Of a DNA stretch of 64,000 nt, positions 21,409-32,621 are shown in pieces; position 1 is the first letter of the stretch, and every line of letters starts with the position of its first letter. The DNA lies in NCBI GenBank assembly GCA_963995505.1, contig OZ023192.1:6121001-6185000 (forward strand). The letters run 5' to 3'. The notes under the pieces were generated by a model that did not search any database, was not told where the DNA came from, and saw only the letters and a program-made list of their open reading frames with translations. The DNA comes from Hypericum androsaemum. Lineage: Eukaryota > Streptophyta > Magnoliopsida > Malpighiales > Hypericaceae. The position numbers were made by a program, and so were the translations under genes.

Positions 21409-22508
21409 CCATTGGGTATTTTCATGGACGGGTGGCTAACATCAGTTCTCTCATTAACCAAGCAATCTTGCGTGCAGGTAATGTGTTCGATAGCACCCGA
21501 ATCCAGTACCCAAGGTTGAGTAAAAAAGGTCTTACCAGCCATATTTGCGTGGGGTCAATCGGCTCAGACGTCATATGGGTGCCTTTTGCCCGCAAGTTGA
21601 CGAAGGAGGGTGCTAATCGGATCTTGCATCAGACCCGAAGAGTGGCTGCCTTCATCATGGCTCACTTGAGCCACCCTCGGACGAAAACTACCCCCATCAC
21701 GCGCCTTGTTATTCGGCCGATTGGTGTTACCACTTTGCTGGGAACGTGGAACAATGTTGTTGGGAGGCTTTCTCCATCCCAGAGGGTAACCGACAATCTC
21801 GAAATAAGTCGCTTCGAGATGTCCAATTTTTTCACAGTGCGTACACTTTGGCCGCTTATTAGGGTATCTGCCATCATTCACTTGAGACACTTCCTGGAAT
21901 CTATGACTTTGGAAAGCAGCCGCCTCGATTACAGGGCGGCGAGTAGCTGAGATGTTTCTTTGATGTTCGTTTTCGCCAACAAGGTGGTAGGCAACCCCAA
22001 TAGAAGGGAGTGGTTGCAAACTAAGTATCTAGGTCTTTATCGTTGCAAACGATCATCCAAGCCTATTAAGAAATAATATAGATGCCTCTTTTCGCAGATG
22101 GCAACGACCTGTTTCCTGACATCACAAGTGCAACCATCACAAGTACATGTGGGTAGAGGCAAAATCTCATGTACCTCATCCCATAAGCTTTCAAGCTTCG
22201 TATAATAAAAAGAGACTATAAGTCTATCTTTCCGAAGGCTCGTTATCTATCGGCAAATTTCATAGGCACATGGAGCACTGCCTTTTACAAATCTTTCCAC
22301 AACATCAATCCATATATCGCGGGCCATGCAGGCACATTGCACGCTGCTCCTCACGTCTTTTTTCATGGAGGTTTTAAGCCAACCCCAGACCATTGCATCG
22401 GCGCAGATCCAGCGTGGTAGGTTGCTGAAATTCACTGCTGGTTTGTCGAGGGTTCTGTCAACAAACCTGAATTTATTTTTGGCGTAGAGAATCATGCTTA
22501 TGTCATTG
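21409..22508 (-). pseudogene. Copia gag C-terminal half and protease start of element 0
   Basis: Minus-strand frames: 22,247-22,508 (LNDISMILYAKNKFRFVDRT; DAMVWGWLKTSM; RDIWIDVVERF) is the middle of a copia gag. 21,564-22,019 carries a degenerate zinc knuckle (CTHCEKIGHLEATYFEIVGY; the last Cys is replaced by Tyr). 21,410-21,542 carries WVLDSGAIEHITC, the aspartic protease site (DSGA). Frames are interrupted between these parts. The reading ends at IPNG where the deletion to the LTR remnant begins. Confidence 0.75.
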
Positions 22509-22513
22509 AGCCA

Positions 22514-22920
22514 TGTTAAGAATTCAGCAACCAAGAGAACAAAATGCGCAAAGAGATTACGTGGTTCGGCCTAGTGCCTACGTCCACAGGGAGAAAGAAG
22601 AACTTTTATTGATGGATTCGAGTCACAAAGCCATACAAAAACCTAGGTAACATGTCCTTATATAATGGACAACACCCGTGTATATCAAGTAATCAATCTA
22701 GGTCGAATCTAGAAGTCCATATCAGAGTCCGAGCAAAACAGAAAAATTCTCGCAGTGCACCCCAGCAGGCGCTGCCCTCCCACCGGTCGCTGGGCCTTTA
22801 TAAATCCAATATTCTTTAACTCCCTCCCCCCCCCCCCCCCCCCAGCGAGGGCTAGGGGTCTAGCAGCCGCTGGGCCTTCGATTTCTACCATTTGCTTCTC
22901 TTTCTCGACATATCCCAACA
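22514..22920 (-). repeat. Left (3') LTR of element 1
   Basis: Matches 26,398-26,684 plus 28,650-28,745. It contains a run of about 19 C residues at 22,826-22,844 and a segment GGGGTGCACTGCGAG (minus strand). The TATA-like region on the minus strand lies near 22,653-22,665 (CATTATATAAGGAC). Confidence 0.8.
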
Positions 22921-23422
22921 ATCTCCACCTTGGCGAGAAAACATCTCTTGCGAAGAACCATGAAGCTCAACCCGAACTTCGACAAACTCTACCTTGATGA
23001 AACACCGCCCCATGAAGAACCATTAGAACTTGCAAAAAATAAACTGACTCTACCAACTGCACCTCAACCACCATCAATAAGACCATCTCAACTTTCTCTC
23101 CACCTTTTGTTCAATCACTTGGAGCCAGCCCCCAAACTCGAGCTTTTGAGCTTTTTTGGCCTCTTCCCTCTAATCTCCATCGAATCCCAACTAGCAAGTC
23201 CACCTGCTGAAGCAATCATGCGACCAATAGACGCACCGCACCCTCTATTTTTTTATCAACCCCATGCTTCGCAACCTCGAACTGCTTCTCCGCTGGACCT
23301 TTTTGCCTCAAACTAATGCTACATGATATAGCATACAAAGGGCAACCTTTTGTTCCACCAAGTAGAACGCTCGACATACTTCGAACTCCATTGTTCGGCC
23401 TTGAGTGAGATACCTGATTCGT

Positions 23423-24358
23423 CTATAGTGTCACCAACGGCTTCGCATGCCCAATGCCAAACCTACCCAATACTTTTGACGTGCACGTCCCTTTAGATAA
23501 CCATAGCGGGGCCCAGCTAACAAAGCTTCTTCGAGACAACCATAGCTCCTTGCCAACCATGCCTCCACGAAACAACCATAGCTTGCTATTCATGTCTTCT
23601 CGAATCTCAACTACGCTCAAACCATTAATGTCAAGCCTTTGCTCCCTCATACGAACTAACCTCATATGACTTGAGCTTTTTCCCTCTCCATCGGATCCTA
23701 AAGATGTGACTCCACCTACAACAGTGCCCCTCACTAACCTGTAGGTATTCCTTGTATCTCTTTTACCCTTCATCACCACCATAGCATCTTCCTCCACCTC
23801 AATTAGCCCGCCTACGACATTATAGCCATATCCGCTACAATCCAAGGCTCCTAATGAGATCAAATTCCTCTTCAACTTTAGAACATGCCTAACCCCACAC
23901 AACTTCACCACGACACCATCCCACATCTTGATCCTGATATCACCTATGCCAGTAACTCTACAAGCAGAACCATCACACATAGTCACCATACCTGAATCAA
24001 CAAACTTGTAGGTGTCGAACCACCCTCTCCTGGGCGTCATGTGGAAAGAACAGGCGCTATCCAAAATCTAGGAATCAGAGTGCTTTGGACCTGACAAAAC
24101 AGAAAGACAGTCACCATCCGACCCATCCGAGCAAGAGGACACATTCACGAAACCAGATCCTTTTCTCTCGCGATCCCGAGTTCTTCTTGGACAATTCTTC
24201 TTCACGTGCCCTTTTTCTCCACACTCGAAGCAATTTTCCTTGAACCTCATTGACCACGACTTGGATCCCCTTCCATCTTTTCCTTCACTACGACCACAAT
24301 GGCTGCCCCTCACAACCAACCCTTCCATTCGTTCATCGCCAGTTTTCCTCCTTTGATG
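23423..24358 (-). pseudogene. Zinc knuckle, protease and pre-integrase remnant of element 1
   Basis: Minus strand, in order: a zinc knuckle at 24,068-24,328 (CFECGEKGHVKKNC, complete CX2CX4HX4C), then DSACSFHMTPRRGWFDTY at about 24,064 (copia protease with the first Asp; DSA in place of DSG), CDGSACRVTGIGDIRIKMWD, VRHVLKLKRNLISLGALD, and a shortened gag-pre-integrase segment (MRLVRMREQRLDINGLS). From there the frame runs into LWLFRGGMVGKELWLSRRSF and later residues also found at the same place in element 2. The element therefore lost integrase, reverse transcriptase and RNase H, yet keeps its 3' end. Confidence 0.75.
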
Positions 24359-24363
24359 AAACC

Positions 24364-25830
24364 TGATGAGTGTGGAAATACACTATCATCCATGTATGTT
24401 TTAGTGTCGATTTTCCATTGTTTCTAGTGTTTTTGTGTGTTATGTATCGTTGTATCGTTATATAATGTGCTTTGAACGTTTTAGCGTAGTTCTTGTGATT
24501 TTTATTACATTTTGTTCATGTTTATTACTAGGAGACTATGTGGTGATGCGAGGAGGATATTGGTGCACTTTGGAGCATGTCATAGGCGATCGGATCAGCC
24601 GGGACAATTGGCGTTTTACGAGACCCAAGAAAGCGTGGAGCAAAACTGACCCCTTGCGACTCAAATACTGATAACTTTCTCATCCGAAGTCCAATGGAGG
24701 CAAGCAAGGTGGCGCTGGAAAGAAGACATCCGGAGCTACAACTTTATCTTCATGGGCTTCTTCAAATTCGGAGTCCAAGTGGGAGGAAAATTGCGTCCAA
24801 AGTTGACCTTCGAATCTGCCAACAAATCTGACGAGTGGGCCAAATTTTAGGATTTGTTTTGGGCCCATTTTTGGGCATGAATAGTGAATTTCGTGGCTGA
24901 CACTTCCTAAGCCAAAAACTTGTATAAATAGCTTCCTTGGCTTATTTTGGAAGCTAAGAACTTGGAGCCTTAGACTTTTAGATATTTTGCTAAAAACACT
25001 CACCTACTCTCATCTTCCACTTTTGTGGAGAAAACTTGAGCTCTCCATTGTTAAAGCTTGTGTAGAGAACTTGAAGGAGATATTTTTGGGAGCTTGAAGA
25101 TCATCTTGAGCTTTCTTTATCTTTCTCTTTTATGTTTATGCTTTGCTTGCTTTGCTCAATGGATGTGTTATGTTACTTGGTGAATATGTGTGAGTAGTTG
25201 ATTAGTGAGTTTGGTGCCTTGATGGCACCTACTTAGCCAATAGTTTAGGGGGTTAATATGTCTAGGTATGTGTACTAGTTAATGAGCTTAATGCTTAATC
25301 TCGTTTGATTACCTTGATTATGAACATGGTTAATATTAATCGCCGAGAAGAGTTAGGATTAACAGACCATTTAACTAGTTGTGTAGAAACCTATTGATGA
25401 GAGATTACCTTAGGTGACTAGTTGTCCAAAGGATGGTGATTATAGTTGGTGATTAGTTAGATTAGATGGCTAATTTATCGCGAGAACGTGGTTAGTTCAT
25501 CTAAGTCTAGTTAAGAATCGATGTAGACTAGTTTGTCGCGAGAGCGTTGATTAGTTGCCTTCGAAACATCCAGACCATATCATGAGCTTAATAAACCCCA
25601 TAAGCCATTTGGTTATTTAGGTTGTCATTGGTACCAAGCTCACTCTTGTTTTAAGTGTTTAAACCATCATCTTGTTTAGTTGCAATTTTATTTCAAGTAG
25701 CATTTTGTGTTTGGAATTGACACCTCCATTTCTTATAGTCCTAAACTAGTGGTAGAGTTGAGTTTACGGCCTAGCTTAGTCCTTGTGGGACGACAATCCC
25801 TTACTTACTCATTATTGCAAGAGGGGTGAA
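24364..25830 (+). mobile_element. Solo LTR of a Ty3/gypsy (Tat-like) element inserted in element 1 gag
   Basis: A 1,467-bp insert flanked by the 5-bp duplication AAACC (24,359-24,363 and 25,831-25,835). It starts TGATGAGTGTGGAAATACAC and ends near GAGGGGTGAA (TG…AA, not the usual CA). Promoter-like TTGTATAAATAGCTTCC lies near 24,919. No coding capacity. The length, the TATA box followed by an A/T-rich leader and the end with GGGACGACAATCCC are what I associate with Tat/Athila-type LTRs. The interpretation is a full insertion followed by LTR-LTR recombination. Confidence 0.65.
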
Positions 25831-26383
25831 AAACCTTCCTTTCACTTGTGATCTCCTCCAATACTAGGAACTCCTTTCCCCAAGTTAGGGTTGTAACCAA
25901 ATTCTCGTAGGAAGCCGGTAAGGAATTCAGGAGCAACAATGCCTTATCTTCCTCCTCGAACTTCACATCGACCCTTCTCAAATCACTCAATAATTGATTG
26001 AAAATATTGATGTGTTGGCTCAAATTCGAGCCCCCCGTCATCTTAAGCCCATACAACTTTTGCTTAAGATAGAGCTTGTTCGACAAAGACTTAGACATAT
26101 ACCTTGCCTCCAATTTCTTCCATACCTCAGCTGGTGACTCCTCATCCATAACGTGATACATCACATCGTCCGCCAAGCATAAGCAAATTGTCGCCACCGC
26201 CTTGGCCCCCATCTTCTTCCACTCTTGGTCCTCCATCTTCTCGGGCTTCTTCTCCGGGAGCGTGATGACCATCCCTTGTTGCACGAGGAGATCCTTGACA
26301 CGCCTTTGCCATAACCCAAAATTTGAAGAACCATCGAACTTCACAAGAGCAAACTTCGCACCGTCCATCATCCTCCAACCCAA
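25831..26383 (-). pseudogene. Gag of element 1
   Basis: Minus-strand frame starting GWRMMDGAKFALVKFDGSSN, with FGLWQRRVKDLLVQQG, KAVATICLCLADDVMYHVMD, YMSKSLSNKLYLKQKLYGLK and NSLPASYENLVTTL. These are the ordered motifs of the UBN2/copia gag domain (F.G..NF..W, L.L.D.....V, LP..Y). The frame is broken near LEEITS by the solo LTR at 24,364-25,830 and continues at 24,358. Confidence 0.8.
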
Positions 26384-26684
26384 GCTCTGATACCAATTAT
26401 TAGGAATTCAGCAACCAAGAGAACAAAATACGTAAAGAATACTGACACAAGAGATTACGTGGTTCGGCCTAGTGCCTATGTCCACGGGAAGAAAGGAAAA
26501 CTTTTATTGATGAATCTGAGTCACAAAGCCATACAAGAACCTAGGTAACATGTCCTTATATAATGGACAACGCCCTTGTACATCAAGTAATCAATCTAGG
26601 TTGAATCTAGGAGTCCAAATCAGAGTCTGAGAAAAATAGGAAAATTCTCGCAGTGCACCCCAGCGGCTGCTGGGAGGCCTTCAG

Positions 26685-28644
26685 TGTTAGGAATTCAGCA
26701 AATAGGGAACAAAACACGCAAAGAACACGGACACAAGAGTTTACGTGGTTCGGCCTAATGCCTACATCCACGGGGAGAAAGGAGAACTTTTATTGATGAG
26801 TTTCCGAGCCACAAAGCCATACAAAACCTTAGGTAACATGTCTTTATATAGAGACAAACCCTTGGTGTACAAGTAACATATCTAGGTCTAATTAGGAGTC
26901 CAGAATCTAGTCAGAATAGGAATAGGAATAGGAATAGGAAATAAGTCTTTCCTATTTCTCGCCATCCCAACAATCTCCACCTTGGCGAGAAATCATCTCG
27001 TGGAAGAACCATGAAGCTCCACCCGAACTTCAACAAACTCCACCTTGACAAAACACCGCCCCATGAAGAACCATGAGATCTTGCAAAACTAATCAAACTC
27101 CACCGACTCCATCTCGGACCATAGATAACTGCATCAATAAGACCATCTCAACTTTCTCTTCACCTTTTGTTCAATCACTTGGAGCGAGCCCCCAAGCTCG
27201 AGCTTCTGAGCTTGCTTGGCCTATTCTCTCCAACCTCCATCGAACTCCAACTAGCAAGTCCACCTGCTGAAGCAAACTTGTGACCAATAGATGCGCTCTC
27301 TATTTTCCGGTCAACCCCATGCTCCGCAACCTCGAACTGCTTCTCCGCTGGACCTTCTTGCCTCATACCAATGCTACATGCCATAGCATACAAAGGGCAA
27401 CCTTTTATTCTACCAAGTAGAACCCTCGACATGCCACGAACTCCACCGTTCGGCCTCGAGTGAGATACCCAATTCGCCCGTGGTGCTATCAATGGCTTCG
27501 CATGCCCAATGCCAAACCTACCCAACACCTTTGACGTGCACGTCCCTTTAGACAACCATAGCGGGGCCCAGCTAACAAAGCTTCTCCGAGACAACCATGG
27601 CTCCTTGCCAACCATGCCTCCACGAAACAACCATAGCTCGCTATCCATGTCTCCGCGAATCCCAACTCTACTCAAACCATTCATGTCAAGCCTTTGCTCC
27701 CTCATACGAACCAACCTCATATGACCTGAGCTTTTGCCAACTCCTTCAGACCCATTGATATGACTCCACCTACAATAATGTGCATTCCTAACCTGTAGGT
27801 ATTCTCTTTCACCCTTCATCCCTACCATCGCATCCTTCTCCATTTTCATTAGCATACCTTTATAACTATCACTGTTATAATCCAAGGTCCCTAATGAAAA
27901 GAGATTACCAGGATGCATTGGACTTGATAAGACAGAAAGCCAGTCACCATCCGACCCGTCTGAATATGTGGCCATGGTTGTGGATGCCGATCCTCCTCGT
28001 TGTCTTGATCCCTAGTTCGTCCTAGATAGTCCCCTTCATGTGCCCTTCTCAGCACTTGAAGCCACTTCCATTGAACTTCTTTGACTCCGACCTGGATCCT
28101 CTTCCACAACCCAGCTGGTGGCTCCTCATCATCCGCCAAGCACAAGCGAATCTTCGCTACCGCCTTGACCTCCAACTCTTCCCGCTCTTGCTCCTCCATC
28201 TTCTCGGGCTTCTTATCCGAGAGCGCGATAACCATCCCTTGTTGCACGAGGAGATCCTTGACACGCCTTTGCCATAACCTGAAATTCGATGAACCATCGA
28301 ACTTCACAAGAGCAAACCTCGTGTCGTCCGACATCCTTCAACCTTAGCTCTTGATACCAATTGTTAGGAATTCAGCAAATAGGGAACAAAACGCGCAAAG
28401 AACACGGACACAAGAGTTTACGTGGTTCGGCCTAATGCCTACATCCACGGGGAGAAAGGAGAACTTTTAATGATGAGTTTCCGAGCCACAAAGCCATACA
28501 AAACCTTAGGGTAACATGTCTTTATATAGAGACAAACCCTTGGTGTACAAGTAACATATCTAGGTCTAATTAGGAGTCCAGAATCTAGTCAGAATAGGAA
28601 TAGGAATAGGAAATAAGTCTTTCCTATTTCTCGCCATCCCAACA
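26685..28644 (-). mobile_element. Copia-type element 2, nested in the LTR of element 1
   Basis: LTRs 26,685-26,972 and 28,362-28,644 (TGTTAGGAATTCAGC … CTCGCCATCCCAACA). The target duplication is TTCAG (26,680-26,684 and 28,645-28,649), inside the right LTR of element 1. A polypurine tract follows the left LTR (CCAAGGTGGAGAT, minus strand) and the primer-binding site complement (GATACCAA) lies just before 28,362. The inner 1.4 kb holds only stumps of gag and the same 3' segment as element 1. A microsatellite of the AATAGG type occurs in both LTRs near their right ends (26,917-26,940 and 28,594-28,612). Confidence 0.85.
26975..28334 (-). pseudogene. Coding remnants of element 2
   Basis: The gag start at 28,334 (SDDTRFALVKFDGSSNFRLW, QRRVKDLLVQQG, KIRLCLADDEEP) is followed by a collapse of the rest of gag. 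From 27,975 down the frame gives YSDGSDGDWLSVLSSPMHPG, a short pre-integrase piece (MRLVRMREQRLDMNGLS) and LWLFRGGMVGKEPWLSRRSF, near-identical to the matching part of element 1. The shared deletion of integrase and reverse transcriptase shows that both derive from one non-autonomous lineage. Confidence 0.75.
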
Positions 28645-28750
28645 TTCAGAAATCCAACATTCTGTAACTCTCCCCCAGCGAGGGCTAACGGCCACTGGGC
28701 CTTCGATTTCCACCATTTGCTTCTCTTTCTCGACATATCCCAACAAGCCA

Positions 28751-28918
28751 TTCTCCATAGTTTTCGTCATTCAGACGATCCACAACATGCATCTGACTTA
28801 GACTATCAGACGGATGGATGTAGTATGGAGACTTCGCATCTATACTACTGATCATGGTAGAATTTAAGTTGCCAGAGTTGCTAGAAACTGACATCCTGGG
28901 CAACGGAAGTCGGTCGGG
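28751..28918 (-). pseudogene. N-terminal gag piece of element 0
   Basis: Minus-strand frame with DAKSPYYIHPSDSLSQMHVV and DRLNDENYGEW. It matches the start of plant copia gag (NPYYLHPSD…L.G.NY..W). The frame runs directly into element 1 at 28,750, and its continuation resumes at 22,508 on the other side of the insertion. Confidence 0.75.
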
Positions 28919-29190
28919 GGAAATTTTCTTCGGCTAGGCTTAGGTTTTTGTTTTCATGTAGGTTGATTATTCCGATTTTGGCTCTGATACCATGATATAG
29001 GTTCAGAATGTTGTATCTTCTCATTACATAAACAATGAATATATACGTGTTATAATGAGAGCATCAAAGGCTAACCCTAGCCGACTAAGAGAATGGACAA
29101 TTACAATATGGTCATGACAATTACAATCTATTCATACTCCAATATAGTCGGCCTCCCCCTTTGTGATCTTCTTCAGCATGGTATTATATC

Positions 29191-30299
29191 CTCCCCGAAG
29201 CCTGACGAGCGTGTTGATGTCTTCCAAAATAAAACGACATTTCACGACTTGCAAATTTTATAGTTGGCAATAGAAGATACTTAGTCGGATCAAATGAGTA
29301 ATGGTAAATTAATTAATCTGACGAATTATACAATGTAACCAAAAGGAGGTGCTTGGAATTTTCGAATGGCAACTAAACTAACAAAGGAAGAAAGGATATT
29401 GGTATGCGAAAATTAACGAGTATCGGATTACAAAAAATAATCTAACATATCAAGAAACTAGGCGTAAATCTTTCGCTACCGCAAAAAGATCACTAGCATT
29501 ATCAGTTAATTTAAGAACAACATATTAAGTGATATTTTTATTAAATGAGTATATTTTTAAAGAATTTTTAAAATATTTTTGGGTATTAGTTTATCCTAGG
29601 CTATCTTGTTTGTTTGATATTGTTTTACATCATCTTTGTCAAAAGAAATGCATGCTAGTTTTTTGGGCAAAATAATCATAGGTCTCATATTTGAGGAAAT
29701 TAATTAAAAAGAACAGTGTAATATTATTTAGTTCTTGATGTTCCTCAAATGTAATTGATTAGTCCCTGAATTTATATTCCGGACGACTTTATGGCGAGAC
29801 ACCACTAAAAATATCAAAATATCCTAACTATAATTTTTTCACTCATCCCTAACCTTTGCCACATACCCCCAATGTGCGACACCACACACTTGGTGTCGCA
29901 GTCGGAGGCAACCGAGTCAATATTAATATAGCATCTCCTCCGTCAATTTCATTTGGAAATATCAAATACAAAATAATACTAGACTGTTCTTTTTAGTATT
30001 TTCTCAAACACTAAAGACCTGCATCTATTTTACCCATATTCTTTTCTTTCAATTCTAGGTCAACCAAGTATTTGAATTGTCCAATCCGATTGGAATTTTT
30101 GCGGTTCAATCATTCTAAGTATTGGTTAAAAAATTACCCATGATCTCTCCGGTGCTGCGGTTGAACCGATAAGTTATTTGATGAATAAAATCGTTCCTCC
30201 CTTAAACCTCCCATTCTTTCCCTTATTGGTTTTTTTTCCCTCCAAATATTCTTCTTGTCCGAAGATATCTGACTCTCCTATTTTCTCGGTGTGTATGAT
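29191..30299. repeat. Duplicated block, copy 2 of the KEN-gene upstream and 14.0-15.0 kb segment
   Basis: Positions 29,300-29,420 resemble 12,770-12,970 (upstream of the KEN-like gene). Positions 29,393-30,299 then match 14,013-15,030 at high identity. Between about 29,860 and 29,960 this copy differs by indels (extra ATGTGCGACACCACACACTT; missing a segment around the copy 1 position 14,585-14,690). No gene. Confidence 0.7.
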
Positions 30300-30308
30300 C
30301 AGTGGTGC

Positions 30309-30729
30309 GGGCATGGATTGGGTACGGAATGTCCAGATTCTGAACCGTTCGAAATGAAGACACGGGAGAGCTTTTTTGCAAAAATGCTAAAATACGGGGA
30401 CCAAAAATGAAAAAAACCATGCCCAAATACAGGCCTGAAATAAATGTCATTATGACATAACTGTGCATGCAAGTATCACATAACAGCGTATGTCAGTATC
30501 ACATAAATGCGCATGCCAGTATGACTTTTTTGCAAAAATGCTAAAATATGGGGACCAAAATGAAAAAAGCTACGTGCGCCATTATCATAAACGGGACATG
30601 CCGCTGTCACAAATACACATGCCATAATCACATAACTATTCATGTCAGTATCACATAACTGCGCTTGTCAGCGCGGTCCCCCCCCCCCCATTCAGAATAA
30701 TTTCTTCACTCCGTACCCAATCTAAACCC
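30309..30729. mobile_element. Small terminal-repeat element with 23-bp internal array, copy 2
   Basis: Flanked by a 9-bp duplication with one mismatch, CAGTGGTGC (30,300-30,308) and CAGTGATGC (30,730-30,738). The ends are inverted: GGGCATGGATTGGGTACGGA on the left; GGGTTTAGATTGGGTACGGA is the right end reversed. Inside, 23-bp units of the type CAGTATCACATAACTGCGC are present in two groups (about 30,455-30,520 and 30,625-30,675), with the segment GGGGACCAAAA…ATGAAAAAA linking them. The homologous block at 32,870-32,885 has no insert. A run of nine or more C follows near 30,680. Confidence 0.75.
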
Positions 30730-31386
30730 CAGTGATGCTAGCATATATTGCCAATTCTTGAGTAAAAAAATTGGAAGATCAACTTGAGCCAACTTGAGTA
30801 AAAAGTGATCTAATATACAAAAATGATGAGAATTTAAAAAATAAGTTCCATATTATTAGAGTGATTACCTGAGATTTCTCTAAAAAATCATATTCTAGAA
30901 GTAATACAAAAATGAAATAAATTTTCGATGCTTCTTAATTGATTGTTGAGTAGATCACTTTTGATTTGTGTTGATGTAGGCATCGCTTTTCTTTAGCATT
31001 TTATTTGAACTCTCTTGTATGTACGTATTTTTAGGCTGGATTGCATGATGTCTTTAATAGTCGGGTAGTATTATTTAGAGTTAAATGTGGGTCATTAATT
31101 TTTTTCTTAAAAAAGTGTGTACGGTAGTCTAATGTCTGAGATCTTTCGCATGTGGTTACGAGTATTTAGGGTAAGATTCTTCTTCCTTTTTCACTCTATC
31201 GCATTTTAATTTATGTAAGAATTCTGCAAAAAAAAATTAATATCCATATTTCTCCTCCTCTTTCTTTCTTCTCACCTTCTTCCTTTGTTTGGAAATTGGG
31301 TGAAGTTTTGGATTCTCTTTGGAGACAACAATCACGAGCAAAGTGGTGTGCCGAGGAAAATCATAATGTGCGGTATTTTCACGCTT
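30730..31386. repeat. Duplicated block, copy 2 of 15.4-16.0 kb segment
   Basis: Matches 15,386-16,026, including the first part of the LINE fragment (31,250-31,384; SLWRQQSRAKWC in the plus frame). At 31,384-31,387 it switches abruptly to the sequence found at 20,318 in the other copy. The two partners share a short run of T at the junction. Confidence 0.7.
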
Positions 31387-32621
31387 TTTTCGGTCCCAAT
31401 CATATTTTTCTCTTTTTCTATTTAATTGCTAGGGAACATGTGCTATGACAGGGACGCGCTGGGTTTCTATTTCTTCTATTTGTAACGTCATTTTGCAATG
31501 CTGCAATTGGAATTTTGTGATTATACAACATGAGTTGTTTAGTTCATTAACGTAAACATTTCACATTTCCTTACAAAATAGCATACCTCAACTCAATTCT
31601 ACCCAAAACAATGGGTATGAGGTAGGTACACCTTAGAATTTGTTCCAAAAATGCTATTATCACAAAATTAATAGACGTTTTGCCTTGCTATTGTATTGTG
31701 GTGGGCCACCCATATTGCCAACTTGTGGTTTCAACTGGGATAGTTGATAGATGACGTTATTCTGATCTATTGGTTGGAAGCGTCACTCCGACTGCCCGAC
31801 TTGTGGGATTCAGCGGAGTAGTACCTAGATTTGTCGGGCTCTCCTCTGGTCTATTGATTAGAGGACCCCACCTTTTGACTGCCCAGGATGTAGGACCAGC
31901 GTGGGATAGGTCGTAAGACTATTTGTGTACTATTTTTCTTTTATTTATGAAGGTTTTCTTTCGCTAAAAAAATAGACGTTTTAGATAGTTGAGAAAATTT
32001 AAAAATATAAATTTGTAGTTGCGGTGACGTCATGATCAAGATATGTACAACATTACATGGAAAGAAGTCAACCTTATGTTATGCATGATTAATCTGTGTT
32101 TTGTACGTCCTTTCAAATGTCACACTCGCTCAAATTTTGATTAGTCAATCTAGTGATCCGGGTATCATATAGTGTAAACCAAAAAATCTAGATTTTGTAC
32201 GTGTATGCTTCACTGTACATATACAAGAATTAATTGTAAGTTAGCCTTTCTTTGGTCAGTATAACTTAGCTTTTTAGAGTCATTATTTGTCACGTTCTGC
32301 TTCAATTAAATGACAAAGTAAGAAACTTAGCCAATTAAAGTCATTATTTGTCACGTTCAGGTTCAAATTAAATGACAAAGTGTTGTAACTTAGCCCTTTG
32401 GCCGTAGGGACCCATGTCGGCGGCGGTTGGGGTCCATGGGGAAGAGGCTTCGTCTGATAGATTCGGAATGTTGTATCTTCCAATGGGTATTTTCACGGAC
32501 GGGTGGCTAACATCAATTCTTTCATTAACCAAGTAATCTTGGGTAGACGGGTAGCTAACATCAGTTCTTTCATTAACCAAGCAATCTTGGGTGCAGGTAA
32601 TGTTGGGGTCCAGTTCTTTCA
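31387..32621. repeat. Duplicated block, copy 2 of 20.3-21.5 kb segment, with element 0 remnant
   Basis: Matches 20,318-21,476. Positions 32,455-32,601 are the deleted end of element 0 (LTR remnant joined to protease coding), here with an extra tandem copy of about 60 bp (GGGTGGCTAACATCA…AAGTAATCTTGGG). After about 32,604 the match ends and the 14.8-kb type sequence begins at 32,624. Confidence 0.7.

Larger units (their letters stand above)
22514..28745 (-). mobile_element. Nested Copia-type element 1 (non-autonomous)
   Basis: Left LTR 22,514-22,920 (TGTTAAGAATTCAGC … CATATCCCAACA), followed by a polypurine tract (CCAAGGTGGAGAT, minus). The right LTR starts at 26,398, is broken by element 2 at 26,684, and ends 28,650-28,745. 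The target duplication is AGCCA (22,509-22,513 and 28,746-28,750), and the target is gag of element 0. The primer-binding site complement GCTCTGATACCAA is beside the right LTR at 26,384-26,396. The inner region carries gag, zinc knuckle, protease and a pre-integrase piece, but integrase and reverse transcriptase are missing. It is further interrupted by a solo LTR (24,364-25,830). Confidence 0.85.
21384..29190 (-). mobile_element. Outer Copia-type element (element 0), deleted and filled with nested insertions
   Basis: The 5' LTR is about 28,993-29,190 (starts TGATATAGG). The tRNA-Met primer-binding site complement (GGCTCTGATACCA) lies beside it at 28,980-28,992. Gag begins near 28,918 on the minus strand and is split at 28,750/22,508 by element 1, which left a duplicated AGCCA. 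Gag and the protease start continue to about 21,410. There the coding frame jumps to a 25-base remnant of the LTR end (21,384-21,408, sharing TTCAGAATGTTGTATCTTC with the 5' LTR). Integrase, reverse transcriptase and nearly the whole 3' LTR are therefore deleted. The same junction exists at 32,455, so the deletion predates the segmental duplication. Confidence 0.75.

Noticed and set aside
22826..22844. Long C-run as a possible G-quadruplex regulatory site
   Set aside because: It is part of an LTR of a nested retroelement and is a simple homopolymer; similar C-runs near 30,680 and 61,627 are also inside repeats.
23454..23669. Repeated 71-residue plus-strand frames (also 27,509-27,724)
   Set aside because: Both are antisense to the shared Copia 3' segment; their similarity comes from the element.
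30420..30680. Centromeric or satellite array
   Set aside because: Only a few 23-bp units inside one bounded element with a target duplication.
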